Position numbers and translations under genes: made by a program. Below, one piece after another: positions 51,976 through 60,366 of a stretch of DNA of 64,000 nt. Location of the stretch: assembly GCA_902363625.1 (NCBI GenBank), contig CABJAS010000003.1, positions 186,001 through 250,000 on the forward strand. Reading direction: 5' to 3'. The notes under the pieces are model-generated. The model was not told where the DNA came from. It did no database searches and saw only the letters and a list, made by a program, of their open reading frames with translations. Each line of letters starts with the position of its first letter. The stretch's first letter is position 1. The DNA comes from Clostridiaceae bacterium. GTDB lineage: Bacteria; Bacillota_I; Bacilli_A; Erysipelotrichales; Coprobacillaceae.

Positions 51976-52378
51976 AGAAGCTAAAAATCAGAAAGATTTC
52001 TTTATGTGTATGAAAGTAAGGGGACAAGTTTTTGTCGATGAGCAACACGTGAAAAGTGAGATTGAAATTGATGAATTTGATCAAACATGTCGCCATTTTC
52101 TAATTATTATAGATGATTTGCCGGTTGCTGCTATGCGTGCAATCGAACATGAAGATTATACAAAATTAGGACGCATCTGTGTCTTAAAAGAATACCGTCA
52201 TCAAGGAATCGGTGAAAAGCTGGTTCGTTATGTCACGCAGCTAATCAAAGGCGAATTTCGTTTAGGCGCCCAGCTGCAAGCATTAGCGTTTTATGAACAT
52301 CTCGGTTTTATTTCTTATGGGAATGAATTTATAGAAGCGGATATCCCACATATCATGATGAGAAAGGAGGTAAAATAA
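51965..52378 (+). CDS. GNAT family N-acetyltransferase (ElaA/YjcF-like)
   Basis: 137 residues starting MIIKEAKNQKDFFMCMKVRG. MKVRGQVFVDEQHVKSEIEI is typical of the YjcF/ElaA branch. The acetyl-CoA loop is VLKEYRHQGIGEKLVRY near residue 76. The start lies inside the end of the HD gene and follows GGAGGATTTTCGTG, so the genes are coupled. Its stop overlaps the next ATG (TAATG). Confidence 0.87.
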   Translation: MIIKEAKNQKDFFMCMKVRGQVFVDEQHVKSEIEIDEFDQTCRHFLIIIDDLPVAAMRAIEHEDYTKLGRICVLKEYRHQGIGEKLVRYVTQLIKGEFRLGAQLQALAFYEHLGFISYGNEFIEADIPHIMMRKEVK

Positions 52379-53007
52379 TGGCTGATCCCAATCTTTTTAT
52401 GATGTGTACACAATTAAATAAAGAAGCGTTGACGACAATGCCGGAGGGATATACATTACGCCCTTGCCGCAAAGAGGAGCTTTCGATTTGGAAAGCTATG
52501 CCGTTTGATGATGCAGAGACCGCACTTGCATATGAACCTTATATGCAGTCTTATTTTGAATTGGTCTATCAGGATAAAAGTGACTTGTTTTTTGAACGCT
52601 GTCTGTTTTTATGTGATGCAAACGACCAGCCCATCGGCACTGCTTTTATCTGGCCTGCCTATGACAAGATCACTACACTTCACTGGGTAAAAGTCAAAAA
52701 AGGCTATGAAGATAAAAAATTAGGAAGAGCAATGCTGTCAGTGATCCTCGGTTCTCTTTCAAAAGAAGATTTTCCGATTTATCTGCATACCCAGCCGGGA
52801 AGCTACCGAGCGATTAAGCTTTACAGTGACTTTGGATTTAAATTTATTACAGATGAACAAGTGGGTACAAGACACAATGATTTAGATACTGTTTTGCCTG
52901 AATTAGAAAAGCTAATGACAAAAGAAGCCTTTGAACAGCTTCATTTTGTATCGGCACCCGCAGATTTTCTTAATCATCTTTCGCATTATTCACACGATGA
53001 ATTCTAA
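52378..53007 (+). CDS. GNAT family N-acetyltransferase
   Basis: 209 residues. YTLRPCRKEELSIWKAMPFD at the start and WVKVKKGYEDKKLGRAMLSV with IYLHTQPGSYRAIKLYSDFG show the acetyl-CoA and motif B regions. Ribosome site AAAGGAGGTAAAATA. It is the third gene of a coupled HD-GNAT-GNAT operon. The substrate is unknown. Confidence 0.85.
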   Translation: MADPNLFMMCTQLNKEALTTMPEGYTLRPCRKEELSIWKAMPFDDAETALAYEPYMQSYFELVYQDKSDLFFERCLFLCDANDQPIGTAFIWPAYDKITTLHWVKVKKGYEDKKLGRAMLSVILGSLSKEDFPIYLHTQPGSYRAIKLYSDFGFKFITDEQVGTRHNDLDTVLPELEKLMTKEAFEQLHFVSAPADFLNHLSHYSHDEF

Positions 53008-53029
53008 TAAAAAAAGACCCCGAGGGTCT
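53008..53029. terminator. bidirectional terminator
   Basis: AGACCC/GGGTCT stem with a tight loop and a T run on the minus strand; it ends the EamA transcript and abuts the GNAT operon end. Confidence 0.8.
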
Positions 53030-53891
53030 AAGCAAGCTGCTTATTCTTATTTTGACGAATAAACATGATCAGTGATATGCCAAAGATAATGAAATAGCCG
53101 ATAAAGCTGTATTGATCCGGAATCTGGTTAAATAAAAGGAAACCAAAGATCGCCGAAAACAGGATCTGTGAATAATCATAAACCGATAATTCTTTAGCAG
53201 GTGCATATGTATAAGCAGCCGTTATCGCAAATTGTCCACCTGCCGCTGCCAGTCCGGCTAACAATAAATAAGTTAACTGAAGCCCGGTCATTGGGTGGAA
53301 ATTAAATAAAACAAACGGGGCTACGGCTAAACATGAGAAGGTGGAGAAAAAGAAAACAATTAATGGTCCACGTTCTCCTTTGGTTCCTAAATAACGCACC
53401 GTTGTATAAGCCGCCCCGGCTCCCATCGCTCCGGCAACACCGATCAGGGATGGAATCAGGGAAGGATTCGCAAAACTTGGTTTAATAATAAATAAACTTC
53501 CTAAAAACGCAATAATGATAGCTAGCCATTGAAACAGGCTAGCTTTTTCTTTTAAAAAGAAAAGAGAAAAGATAATCGCAAAAAACGGTGACAGCTTGCT
53601 TAGCATGGAAGCATCTGACAGCATTAAATGATCAACTGCATAAAAGTTGCACAGTATGCCTACAGTTCCGCAGGCAGAACGAATAAGCAGAAAGGGGAGG
53701 TTTTCTTTTTTAAAATGAAATCCTTCCATTGACTTCCTAATAATAAAATAAGCAAATACCAATGCGACTAGGTTTCTAAAAAAGCTCTTCTGCATTGAGG
53801 GAATATCTCCCGATAATTTAACAAACACATTCATAACAGCAAAGCAAAATGCTGACATGACAATATACATAATTCCTTTATTTTTCTTCAT
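53028..53891 (-). CDS. EamA (DMT) family transporter
   Basis: 287 residues, ten membrane segments in two EamA repeats (GIMYIVMSAFCFAVMNVFVK; SLIGVAGAMGAGAAYTTVRY). Such proteins export amino acids or metabolites, or import S-adenosylmethionine. Its start overlaps the cysK end by 14 bp, so it is co-translated with cysteine synthase. Cysteine or a related thiol is a plausible cargo, by context only. Confidence 0.88.
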   Translation of the reverse strand: MKKNKGIMYIVMSAFCFAVMNVFVKLSGDIPSMQKSFFRNLVALVFAYFIIRKSMEGFHFKKENLPFLLIRSACGTVGILCNFYAVDHLMLSDASMLSKLSPFFAIIFSLFFLKEKASLFQWLAIIIAFLGSLFIIKPSFANPSLIPSLIGVAGAMGAGAAYTTVRYLGTKGERGPLIVFFFSTFSCLAVAPFVLFNFHPMTGLQLTYLLLAGLAAAGGQFAITAAYTYAPAKELSVYDYSQILFSAIFGFLLFNQIPDQYSFIGYFIIFGISLIMFIRQNKNKQLA

Positions 53892-54819
53892 CTTTACTCC
53901 TAAACAGAGAAGTTGTCAGATATCGTTCACCCCCATCAGGCAGTAAGACGACAATCCGCTTCCCTTTATTTTCTTCCTTTTGACTTAATTTTGTGGCAGC
54001 CGATAACGCTGCTCCAGAAGAGATTCCGACTAATAATCCTTCTGTCTTTCTAAACATACGGCAATGGTAATACGCATCTTGCGTTGTTGCTGTCATGATC
54101 GTATCGATGACCTCTCGATTTAAAATAGAAGGGACAAAGTTAGCGCCAATCCCCTGTAAACCATGACTTTTACTATAGCCTTTTGTCAGCAGCGGTGAGT
54201 CTTCCGGTTCCACTCCGACAATCTGAATTTGTGGTAATTTTTCTTTTAAATATTTGCCAACACCGCTGATCGTTCCACCGGTTCCGATTCCCGCTACAAA
54301 GATATCGATCTCTCCATTCATATCTTCATAGATTTCCGGACCTGTAGTTAAATAATGCGCTTTTAAGTTATTGGGATTATCAAACTGTCCAACCAGAAAA
54401 GCATTAGATTGAGAAGCAACGATACGATTGGCTTCGTCGATTGCTCCCTGCATCCCTAATTCACCTTTTGTTAGAACGAGATTCGCACCATAGGCACTTA
54501 AAAGCTGTTTTCTTTCATCACTCATCGTTTCCGGCATCACAATCACAATTTTCATATGCTTCGCTAAAGCGATGGCAGCTAAAGCAATCCCGGTATTTCC
54601 ACTCGTGGGTTCTACCAACAGTGTCTCCGAATTAATGGTACCATTGTGCAACGCTTCTTCGATCATCTTCAACGCTATACGGTCTTTGGCACTGCCACAG
54701 GGATTAAACATCTCCAATTTTGTAAACAGGTTCGCCTTACTTGTAATGGCTTGCTGATAACGTTTTGCGGCAAGTAATGGGGTATGCCCAATCATGTCTT
54801 CCATATAATGATACAGCAT
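53878..54819 (-). CDS. cysK: cysteine synthase (O-acetylserine sulfhydrylase)
   Basis: 313 residues. MEDMIGHTPLLAAKRY is the family start. The PLP lysine is in EMFNPCGSAKDRIALKMIEE, EPTSGNTGIALAA holds the substrate loop, and FVAGIGTGGTISGVGKYLKE the phosphate cradle. It joins sulfide to O-acetylserine to make cysteine. The ATG at 54819 follows AAAAGGAGGGAAAAAT. Co-transcribed with the EamA transporter. Confidence 0.93.
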   Translation of the reverse strand: MLYHYMEDMIGHTPLLAAKRYQQAITSKANLFTKLEMFNPCGSAKDRIALKMIEEALHNGTINSETLLVEPTSGNTGIALAAIALAKHMKIVIVMPETMSDERKQLLSAYGANLVLTKGELGMQGAIDEANRIVASQSNAFLVGQFDNPNNLKAHYLTTGPEIYEDMNGEIDIFVAGIGTGGTISGVGKYLKEKLPQIQIVGVEPEDSPLLTKGYSKSHGLQGIGANFVPSILNREVIDTIMTATTQDAYYHCRMFRKTEGLLVGISSGAALSAATKLSQKEENKGKRIVVLLPDGGERYLTTSLFRSKDEEK

Positions 54820-54867
54820 ATTTTTCCCTCCTTTTTCTATGTTATGTAAGGAATAAGAAAATGTCAA

Positions 54868-54893
54868 ACAAAAAGCCCAGGAAATTGCCTGGG
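54868..54893 (-). terminator. terminator before cysK
   Basis: CCCAGG/CCTGGG stem with a short loop, followed by CTTTTTG on the minus strand, 20 bp after the phosphodiesterase stop. Confidence 0.85.
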
Positions 54894-54912
54894 AAATATT
54901 AGCGAAAAACAA

Positions 54913-55725
54913 CTATTGATGTGGAATAAAGCCGTAAAAATGGATAATATTCATATCTTCGGGCATTTCTAACCCATGACTGCCTAAATCACCATCAATG
55001 CAATGACAACCATGATCCGGTGCAAATCCTAGCAACGTATTATGATTTACCCAATACTTCTTGATTGTTTCTGCTACGGTTGCAAAAGTAGCCACATTAT
55101 TTTCAAGCGCAGCTAAGGCTTCCGTACTTTCAGGTCCATAGCGGTGCATCGTGCCATCAAAGTTACCATTATAAAGCAGTATAAAGTCATATTGATCTTC
55201 CTCAATAAGTGTTAATGCTTTTTGATTACATTCTTCAATCGTCTCATAGATAAAATAATCCATTTCTCTTTCTAAAAAAATCATCGATAAGCTGTCGTTG
55301 GCTGTTGAGACAATACAAGGTTTCTTCTTGTTTTTTAATAATGCGTCAAATACTGTTTCGTTTTTAATAACCGGCTTAATGTAGCTTTGAATGCCATGAA
55401 CGACTGGCATAACGCCCGTATACATCGAACCAAAGCAGACCGGGGTAACTGACGGCATAACCGATAAGAGTGGTAATGCCAGCTGGGTATGCTTCAGAAC
55501 ATCATGAAACAGTGGTGTATATTTTTGATAGAGCCACAAGGCAACAGCATCCGGATTATACATAAAAACCCGATCTGCATGTTGATGAAAAGACTGTTGC
55601 GCTACTGTTTTTACAATTGGCAGTGCATTATCAGCTTGTGATGGTGCCGGCACGCCCAACACATCACAGATAGTGGATGCAACTTGAGTAATACATAAAG
55701 AATTTAAAGATTGTTGTTCGGACAT
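54913..55725 (-). CDS. alkaline-phosphatase superfamily (type I phosphodiesterase-like) protein
   Basis: 270 residues, cytosolic. The nucleophile region is SVTPVCFGSMYTGVMPVVHG with Thr near residue 99. Metal ligands are suggested by YNGNFDGTMHRYG and GFAPDHGCHCIDGDLGSHG. The pattern is that of compact alkaline-phosphatase-fold proteins seen in Firmicutes. It may cleave phosphodiesters or phosphomonoesters of unknown nature. The GGGGGAATTCAA site precedes the ATG. Monocistronic. Confidence 0.72.
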   Translation of the reverse strand: MSEQQSLNSLCITQVASTICDVLGVPAPSQADNALPIVKTVAQQSFHQHADRVFMYNPDAVALWLYQKYTPLFHDVLKHTQLALPLLSVMPSVTPVCFGSMYTGVMPVVHGIQSYIKPVIKNETVFDALLKNKKKPCIVSTANDSLSMIFLEREMDYFIYETIEECNQKALTLIEEDQYDFILLYNGNFDGTMHRYGPESTEALAALENNVATFATVAETIKKYWVNHNTLLGFAPDHGCHCIDGDLGSHGLEMPEDMNIIHFYGFIPHQ

Positions 55726-55925
55726 TTGAATTCCCCCTTTTCTCCCATTATAGCATGTTCAAAACACATTGCAATGCGGCATTAAATTGTATTTTTCAGC
55801 TAATTGAGATTGGTAGTATAAATGACAATTTAGTTATGCTTATTTAAATTCACCTGATAAATAGCTTTTCCCTATCTTTCCTTTGTATGCCATAAACAAT
55901 ATAAACATTTAATCATTAGTAAAAT

Positions 55926-55955
55926 AAAAGAAGTAATGCTATTGCAGTCATTACT
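55926..55955 (-). terminator. terminator of the surface protein gene
   Basis: AGTAATG/CATTACT stem with a 10-nt loop followed by TCTTTTATTTT on the minus strand. The rest of the gap 55726-55925 shows nothing I can name. Confidence 0.65.
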
Positions 55956-55964
55956 CCTTATTAT

Positions 55965-58900
55965 TTATTCAATTATTGTTTTCTTTTTTGTAAAGCTAGA
56001 AATTATAACAGCTAATGACAAGAGCATCCCCATGATTAAAGTCATGAATGAATTATGATCTCCCGTATCTACCATTTTTTCAATAATAGTTAATACTTCT
56101 TGATCGATTAAATTCTTATCGGCAATACCATCTCCATCTGTATCAATATTATAATCAGGTATTCCATCTCCATCAACGTCAATGTTAAGATCGGGTTTGC
56201 CATCCCCATCTGTATCGATATTAAGATCAGGCTTTCCATCTCCATCTATGTCAATGTTAATATCAGGTTTGCCATCTCCATCTATATCAATGTTAATATC
56301 AGGTTTGCCATCTCCATCAATATCGATGTTAATGTCAGGTTTGCCGTCTCCATCTATGTCGATGTTAATGTCAGGTTTGCCATCTCCATCTATATCGATG
56401 TTAATATCCGGTTTTCCATCTCCATCTATGTCAATGTTAATATCAGGTTTGCCATCTCCATCTATGTCAATGTTAATATCGGGTTTGCCATCTCCGTCGA
56501 TGTCAATGTTAATATCGGGTTTGCCGTCTCCGTCAATGTCGATGTTTATATCAGGTTTGCCGTCTCCATCGATGTCGATGTTAATATCAGGTTTGCCGTC
56601 TCCATCTATGTCAATGTTAATATCAGGTTTGCCGTCTCCATCGATGTCGATATTAATATCAGGTTTGCCATCTCCATCAATATCTACATTAACGTCCGGT
56701 TTGCCATCTCCGTCTGTATCCATATTAACCGTTGTAATCTCAAAAGTTGTATCTAAGCTGGAAGCATAATTTCCTTTTCCTTTAATAATAGCAGTTGCAC
56801 TTCCTACCTCAACGTTGTTTTTATATTCAACCGTGTAATCTTCCCCTTCAACAAGTACCTTGTCCCCATCCTTTACAATAACGGGCGGAACAATCGGCTT
56901 ACCGGTATAAGACTGATCAGGAATATCGCCGACATTGATTGTTACTTGCATATCTTCACTATCCAATGGTTTTGGTAAGATCGATGCTTCATCTTGTAAG
57001 GTATATTCAGATGTACGATACCCCTCTTCATCTTCAAAATAGTATTTCTTTAATAACTCTTTGCTTAATTTCAGAGTTGCTTCCGCATCATCATATTTCC
57101 CTACTTTTTCTTGAGGAAAAGCTGCTGTTACTTTAAGTTCTTTTAGGAAATCTTCTAAATCAGATTCCAGCACACCTTTTAACTTCAGGGTATCTAAGTC
57201 AACAATTGCATCGCTGTTTCCATCATAATATTTATCTAAAATATCAATAAACTCCGGTTCAACTTTTCTTTTCCCTGCATTAACCACAATTTCCTGAGTA
57301 GCGTCATTATAAGCCCCATTTCCGGGACGAGTCACCGTGATCGTCACTTCTCCTACTCCGACAATCGTAACGTTTCCGTTCTCATCTACAACTGCAATGG
57401 ATTCATCTGAGGAACTATAAATAGGTGTTTCGTCTGTATCTCCACCCTCTAGCTCTAATTGAAAATCATCTCCATAAATCTTATCTAATTCACTGTCAGG
57501 TGCAATAACCGTATCGTCTGTTTTATCAGTTACTATAACAGGATTACCGCCAATCGTTTCATCGCCCTGATCTACCGGCGTTACTTCTAACTCGACAGGT
57601 GTCGCAGTGCTTTCATTATAATTTGTCCCTGCCCCGCCAATATACTTTGCGGTGATGGTTTGAATACCATCAACTGTATTTTTTCCACCGTCTTCACTCG
57701 GTATCCATTCTATTGTTGCCTGACTGTATTCGTAGTTATCTGCATTTTTATCATTTGCAGCACTTACAGATACTGGATCCCCATAGGGTTCTCCATTAAT
57801 ATAAAACTGCACAAGCCCAGTTGGGGCTTTACACGTTTTAGCCTCATCACTGTCTGGAGAAATATTAGCTGTAATGGTAATTTTATTATCAGCTCCTGTT
57901 TTATCCTCCGATCTTTCAGCTGTGATAGCAATCTGACTGTCTGCCGGATCAATCTCTGCATATTTGTAATATCCACGATGTCCCCAAAAACTGTTTTGGA
58001 AAGTGGGATCAGAGGCATATTGACTGGAAGTAATAATCAACTGATATTTTCCTACATTTGCCTGCATCCCTGAAACGATCTCACCTTCTGATGAGGGTTC
58101 TAATGTTTCATTATCTAAAAGCTGAGACTGAAGCGTCATTTTGCTGGCATCATCAAGTACTTTTCCATTTGGAATTGTAACAGGAATCCCGCCATCTGTA
58201 ATCAGCTTTAAGAAATCCTGCTGTTGTGAACCATCAAATGCTAACCCGTCATATGTTTTATGAAGTCGTTTTTCATCAGGTATTGATGTATTATCTACCG
58301 AAAATGAAACATACTGTTTTAAAATAGACCCATTCGTTGCATCCGTTACAAAGAATGAATCCATCGGAATTTCTTCTCCGGCGTCATCTTTAATTGACAA
58401 GTCAACACGAACCTCTGTTGGTGTATTGCGATTTGGCAGCCAGAAATATAAAGCTCCCTGTTCGTCTGTGTAAGATGGCATTCCATAATCGCTTTCAAGT
58501 CCGTTAATTGTCATCTTCATATCATCTACTAAAGTAATCGGAATATTATAACCGTTCAGATCAATTTTAGTCATAAATACTTTTGTCGTTTTTTCTAAAT
58601 CTCCCCAAGCAGAACCATCATTTTCTTTACTTTGGAATTTCCCAGGTGCAGAAAGACGGATAGAACCTCCGGTTACAATAACGTCTCCACCTTTTCCTCC
58701 AATATCAAACCATCCAGATTGTGAAGATGGTAATAATGTCCCCCCGGTAATCGTAATCGTTTTCCCATTATTAGTACCCTGGCACCCTTGACCAAAAGCG
58801 TTACTGTGTATATAACCAGTTGACTTCAAAAAACCACCATTAATATTTATGTCTCCAGCTATCGTCGATTTTGGTGTTTGACACATCACGATATCGGTTA

Positions 58901-59879
58901 AAGTATATGTAACTGCCAAACTTGACATAGATCCTACATAGGTACATCCACCACCGATTCCGGCTCCATGATAAGAACCATAAGCTTCGATAATTCCACC
59001 GTTAAACGTTGTGACAGTACCCCCGCCGGCATGACCACCGCCGATTCCTGTACCTGCGCCATTAGGATTATCTTCCGGTCCATATGCTGAAGCAATAATT
59101 TTTCCACCATTAAACGTCATATATCCGCTGTTTTCCAACGCTGCTCCGCCAATCGCTGCAGCTCTATATCCACCGTTAACTTTCAGTGTACCAGCGTTTG
59201 GACTATCTAATAAAGTCAAACGATCGCCTGTGTGTACAACTGTGCCATCCTGCAAAGTTGCATCTCTTGAAACACGTCCATTTTCCGGAAGAACGGGCAT
59301 CCCATTTATATCAACATTACGGCGAGCATCGTCAATCGTTAAACTTGATCCTTCTCCACAGCGAATCCCCGGAAAATGCTGTGTAGTTGATTGAATAGTA
59401 GTTAAAACATTTTCACTTCCATCTGCAATTGTAATATGCGCAGAAGTAGGATCATCAAGATTCGTAGGAATATTGATTGGTAAAATCCCTGTGATCTTCA
59501 CGTTATCCAAAGTAATATCCGCGTCGTTTCCCGGCTGAATATAAATACAATCTGAGACAACTGCACCATTTGTTGAAATGGTTAGTGGGGTGCTTGTTTT
59601 AATTGTTAATGCTTTGACTGTGACATTGCTTACACCACCAGATTTTGGTGGCATTGGTATGCTACTAGATTCAGCATTCCCATATCCTTGCGTCTGATAA
59701 ATCACATCTCCATACTCATAGTCCACTCCTTCTATTCCACCGGTGACACTAAAACCTCCTACTGTATTACCTGTATCTGCTTTGGCTTCAATGTGCACTA
59801 AATTGCCTACCATAAACATAGTTAGACTTATGATAAACATTTTTTTTAATAAACCAAAACTTTGATTCTTAAAAGTCAT
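55965..59879 (-). CDS. large repeat-rich cell-surface protein (1304 aa)
   Basis: A signal peptide (about 35 residues, ending IEAKA) leads into a Gly-rich parallel beta-helix-like region (residues 40-430; GGYRAAAIGGAALE, GAGTGIGGGHAGGG). Ig-like domains follow near residues 640-770 (YNESTATPVELEV), a BIg2-like domain at 780-870 (SSSDESIAVVDENGNVTIVG), and YDG and Ig-like modules. About 17 copies of a 12-residue DxDGDGKPDINI repeat, calcium-binding in thrombospondin-type-3 style, come next. The C-terminus has VDTGDHNS, a membrane helix and KKK. This resembles a sorting signal but has no LPxTG. Probably adhesive. Confidence 0.85.
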   Translation of the reverse strand: MTFKNQSFGLLKKMFIISLTMFMVGNLVHIEAKADTGNTVGGFSVTGGIEGVDYEYGDVIYQTQGYGNAESSSIPMPPKSGGVSNVTVKALTIKTSTPLTISTNGAVVSDCIYIQPGNDADITLDNVKITGILPINIPTNLDDPTSAHITIADGSENVLTTIQSTTQHFPGIRCGEGSSLTIDDARRNVDINGMPVLPENGRVSRDATLQDGTVVHTGDRLTLLDSPNAGTLKVNGGYRAAAIGGAALENSGYMTFNGGKIIASAYGPEDNPNGAGTGIGGGHAGGGTVTTFNGGIIEAYGSYHGAGIGGGCTYVGSMSSLAVTYTLTDIVMCQTPKSTIAGDININGGFLKSTGYIHSNAFGQGCQGTNNGKTITITGGTLLPSSQSGWFDIGGKGGDVIVTGGSIRLSAPGKFQSKENDGSAWGDLEKTTKVFMTKIDLNGYNIPITLVDDMKMTINGLESDYGMPSYTDEQGALYFWLPNRNTPTEVRVDLSIKDDAGEEIPMDSFFVTDATNGSILKQYVSFSVDNTSIPDEKRLHKTYDGLAFDGSQQQDFLKLITDGGIPVTIPNGKVLDDASKMTLQSQLLDNETLEPSSEGEIVSGMQANVGKYQLIITSSQYASDPTFQNSFWGHRGYYKYAEIDPADSQIAITAERSEDKTGADNKITITANISPDSDEAKTCKAPTGLVQFYINGEPYGDPVSVSAANDKNADNYEYSQATIEWIPSEDGGKNTVDGIQTITAKYIGGAGTNYNESTATPVELEVTPVDQGDETIGGNPVIVTDKTDDTVIAPDSELDKIYGDDFQLELEGGDTDETPIYSSSDESIAVVDENGNVTIVGVGEVTITVTRPGNGAYNDATQEIVVNAGKRKVEPEFIDILDKYYDGNSDAIVDLDTLKLKGVLESDLEDFLKELKVTAAFPQEKVGKYDDAEATLKLSKELLKKYYFEDEEGYRTSEYTLQDEASILPKPLDSEDMQVTINVGDIPDQSYTGKPIVPPVIVKDGDKVLVEGEDYTVEYKNNVEVGSATAIIKGKGNYASSLDTTFEITTVNMDTDGDGKPDVNVDIDGDGKPDINIDIDGDGKPDINIDIDGDGKPDINIDIDGDGKPDINIDIDGDGKPDINIDIDGDGKPDINIDIDGDGKPDINIDIDGDGKPDINIDIDGDGKPDINIDIDGDGKPDINIDIDGDGKPDINIDIDGDGKPDINIDIDGDGKPDLNIDTDGDGKPDLNIDVDGDGIPDYNIDTDGDGIADKNLIDQEVLTIIEKMVDTGDHNSFMTLIMGMLLSLAVIISSFTKKKTIIE
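56114..56725 (-). repeat. about 17 tandem 36-bp repeats inside the surface protein gene
   Basis: Each 36-bp unit encodes DIDGDGKPDINI or a close variant. The central 13 or so units are nearly identical in protein while differing at silent sites; both ends are more diverged (VNV, LNI, YNI, DKNL). Number of units may vary between strains by slippage or recombination. Confidence 0.93.
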
Positions 59880-59937
59880 TGTTATTCCTCCCTTATTTAT
59901 TAGCTATTTTCTAAATATTTTTATACCTCCGTTATTG

Positions 59938-59969
59938 CAATACAACATAATTACACTTATGTTGTATTG
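59938..59969 (-). promoter_or_regulatory. 13-bp-stem palindrome in the leader of the surface protein gene
   Basis: CAATACAACATAA (59938-59950) and TTATGTTGTATTG (59957-59969) are perfectly complementary around a 6-bp loop, 59 bp before the coding start. No U-tract follows, so it is not a terminator. The inner 24 bp occur again in inverted orientation at 60150-60173. Confidence 0.65.
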
Positions 59970-60089
59970 TTTAAAAAGTAAGGAAAAAAAGGTAATATTT
60001 TGTCATATAAATAATTAAAAAGATAATATTATTTGGTAATTCCTACCATTTTAGGCAGGTTTAACTTTTTCTTTTTTGTGGATAATACC

Positions 60090-60118
60090 TTGAAAACTAG
60101 GGGAATTTCGCCTATAAT
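60090..60118 (+). promoter_or_regulatory. strong orphan promoter
   Basis: TTGAAA (60090-60095) and TATAAT (60113-60118) spaced by exactly 17 bp. The only thing downstream on this strand before a terminator is about 60 bp without an open frame. Confidence 0.75.
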
Positions 60119-60122
60119 GGAT

Positions 60123-60183
60123 ACGTAAATAGCCGTATGCATAAAAACCACAACATAAGTGTAATTATGTTGTGGTTTTTTTA
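60123..60183 (+). ncRNA. candidate small RNA of about 60 nt
   Basis: The transcript predicted from the promoter at 60090-60118 would begin near 60123-60125. It can form a 5-bp hairpin at its start (ATACG/CGTAT; the first arm depends on the exact start site). It ends in a perfect terminator hairpin (AAAACCACAACATAA / TTATGTTGTGGTTTT, loop GTGTAA) with seven T. There is no ribosome site and no frame of useful length. The 24-nt core of the terminator hairpin also occurs in the predicted 5' leader RNA of the neighbouring surface protein gene. The 487-bp gap 59880-60366 otherwise shows no gene. Confidence 0.55.
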
Positions 60184-60307
60184 CTGTATTTTAGAGTAAA
60201 TCATTCCTTAGAAAACATGAAAATTTTGTTATTAAGCTAAATTAAAATAGTAGAAAACAATATATAGCTCCTGTTTATTGCATTAATCTAAAAACATTAT
60301 AAATAAA

Positions 60308-60343
60308 AAAAGACTGTGATAAATGCATGTTTATCTACAGTCT
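60308..60343 (-). terminator. terminator after murE
   Basis: On the minus strand AGACTGTAGATAAA pairs with TTTATCACAGTCT (one mismatch/bulge), followed by TTTTTTTATTT. Confidence 0.85.
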
Positions 60344-60366
60344 AAAAAATAGATTTTAGTATTCTT

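Noticed and set aside
56114..56725. 36-bp periodic repeats that could suggest a CRISPR array
   Set aside because: There are no unique spacers: the units are contiguous, in frame, and encode a 12-residue protein repeat. No cas genes are near.
56182..56769. 195-codon plus-strand frame rich in Ser, Pro and Gly
   Set aside because: It is the antisense reading of the 36-bp tandem repeats in the surface protein gene. Any stop-free repeat stays open in this frame, and there is no ribosome site.
57660..58073. 137-codon plus-strand frame
   Set aside because: Antisense to the Ig-like part of the surface protein; no initiation signal.
60150..60182. The perfect hairpin as merely a murE or surface-protein terminator
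   Set aside because: Its T-run is on the plus strand, while both neighbouring genes are on the minus strand. It therefore terminates the short orphan transcript.
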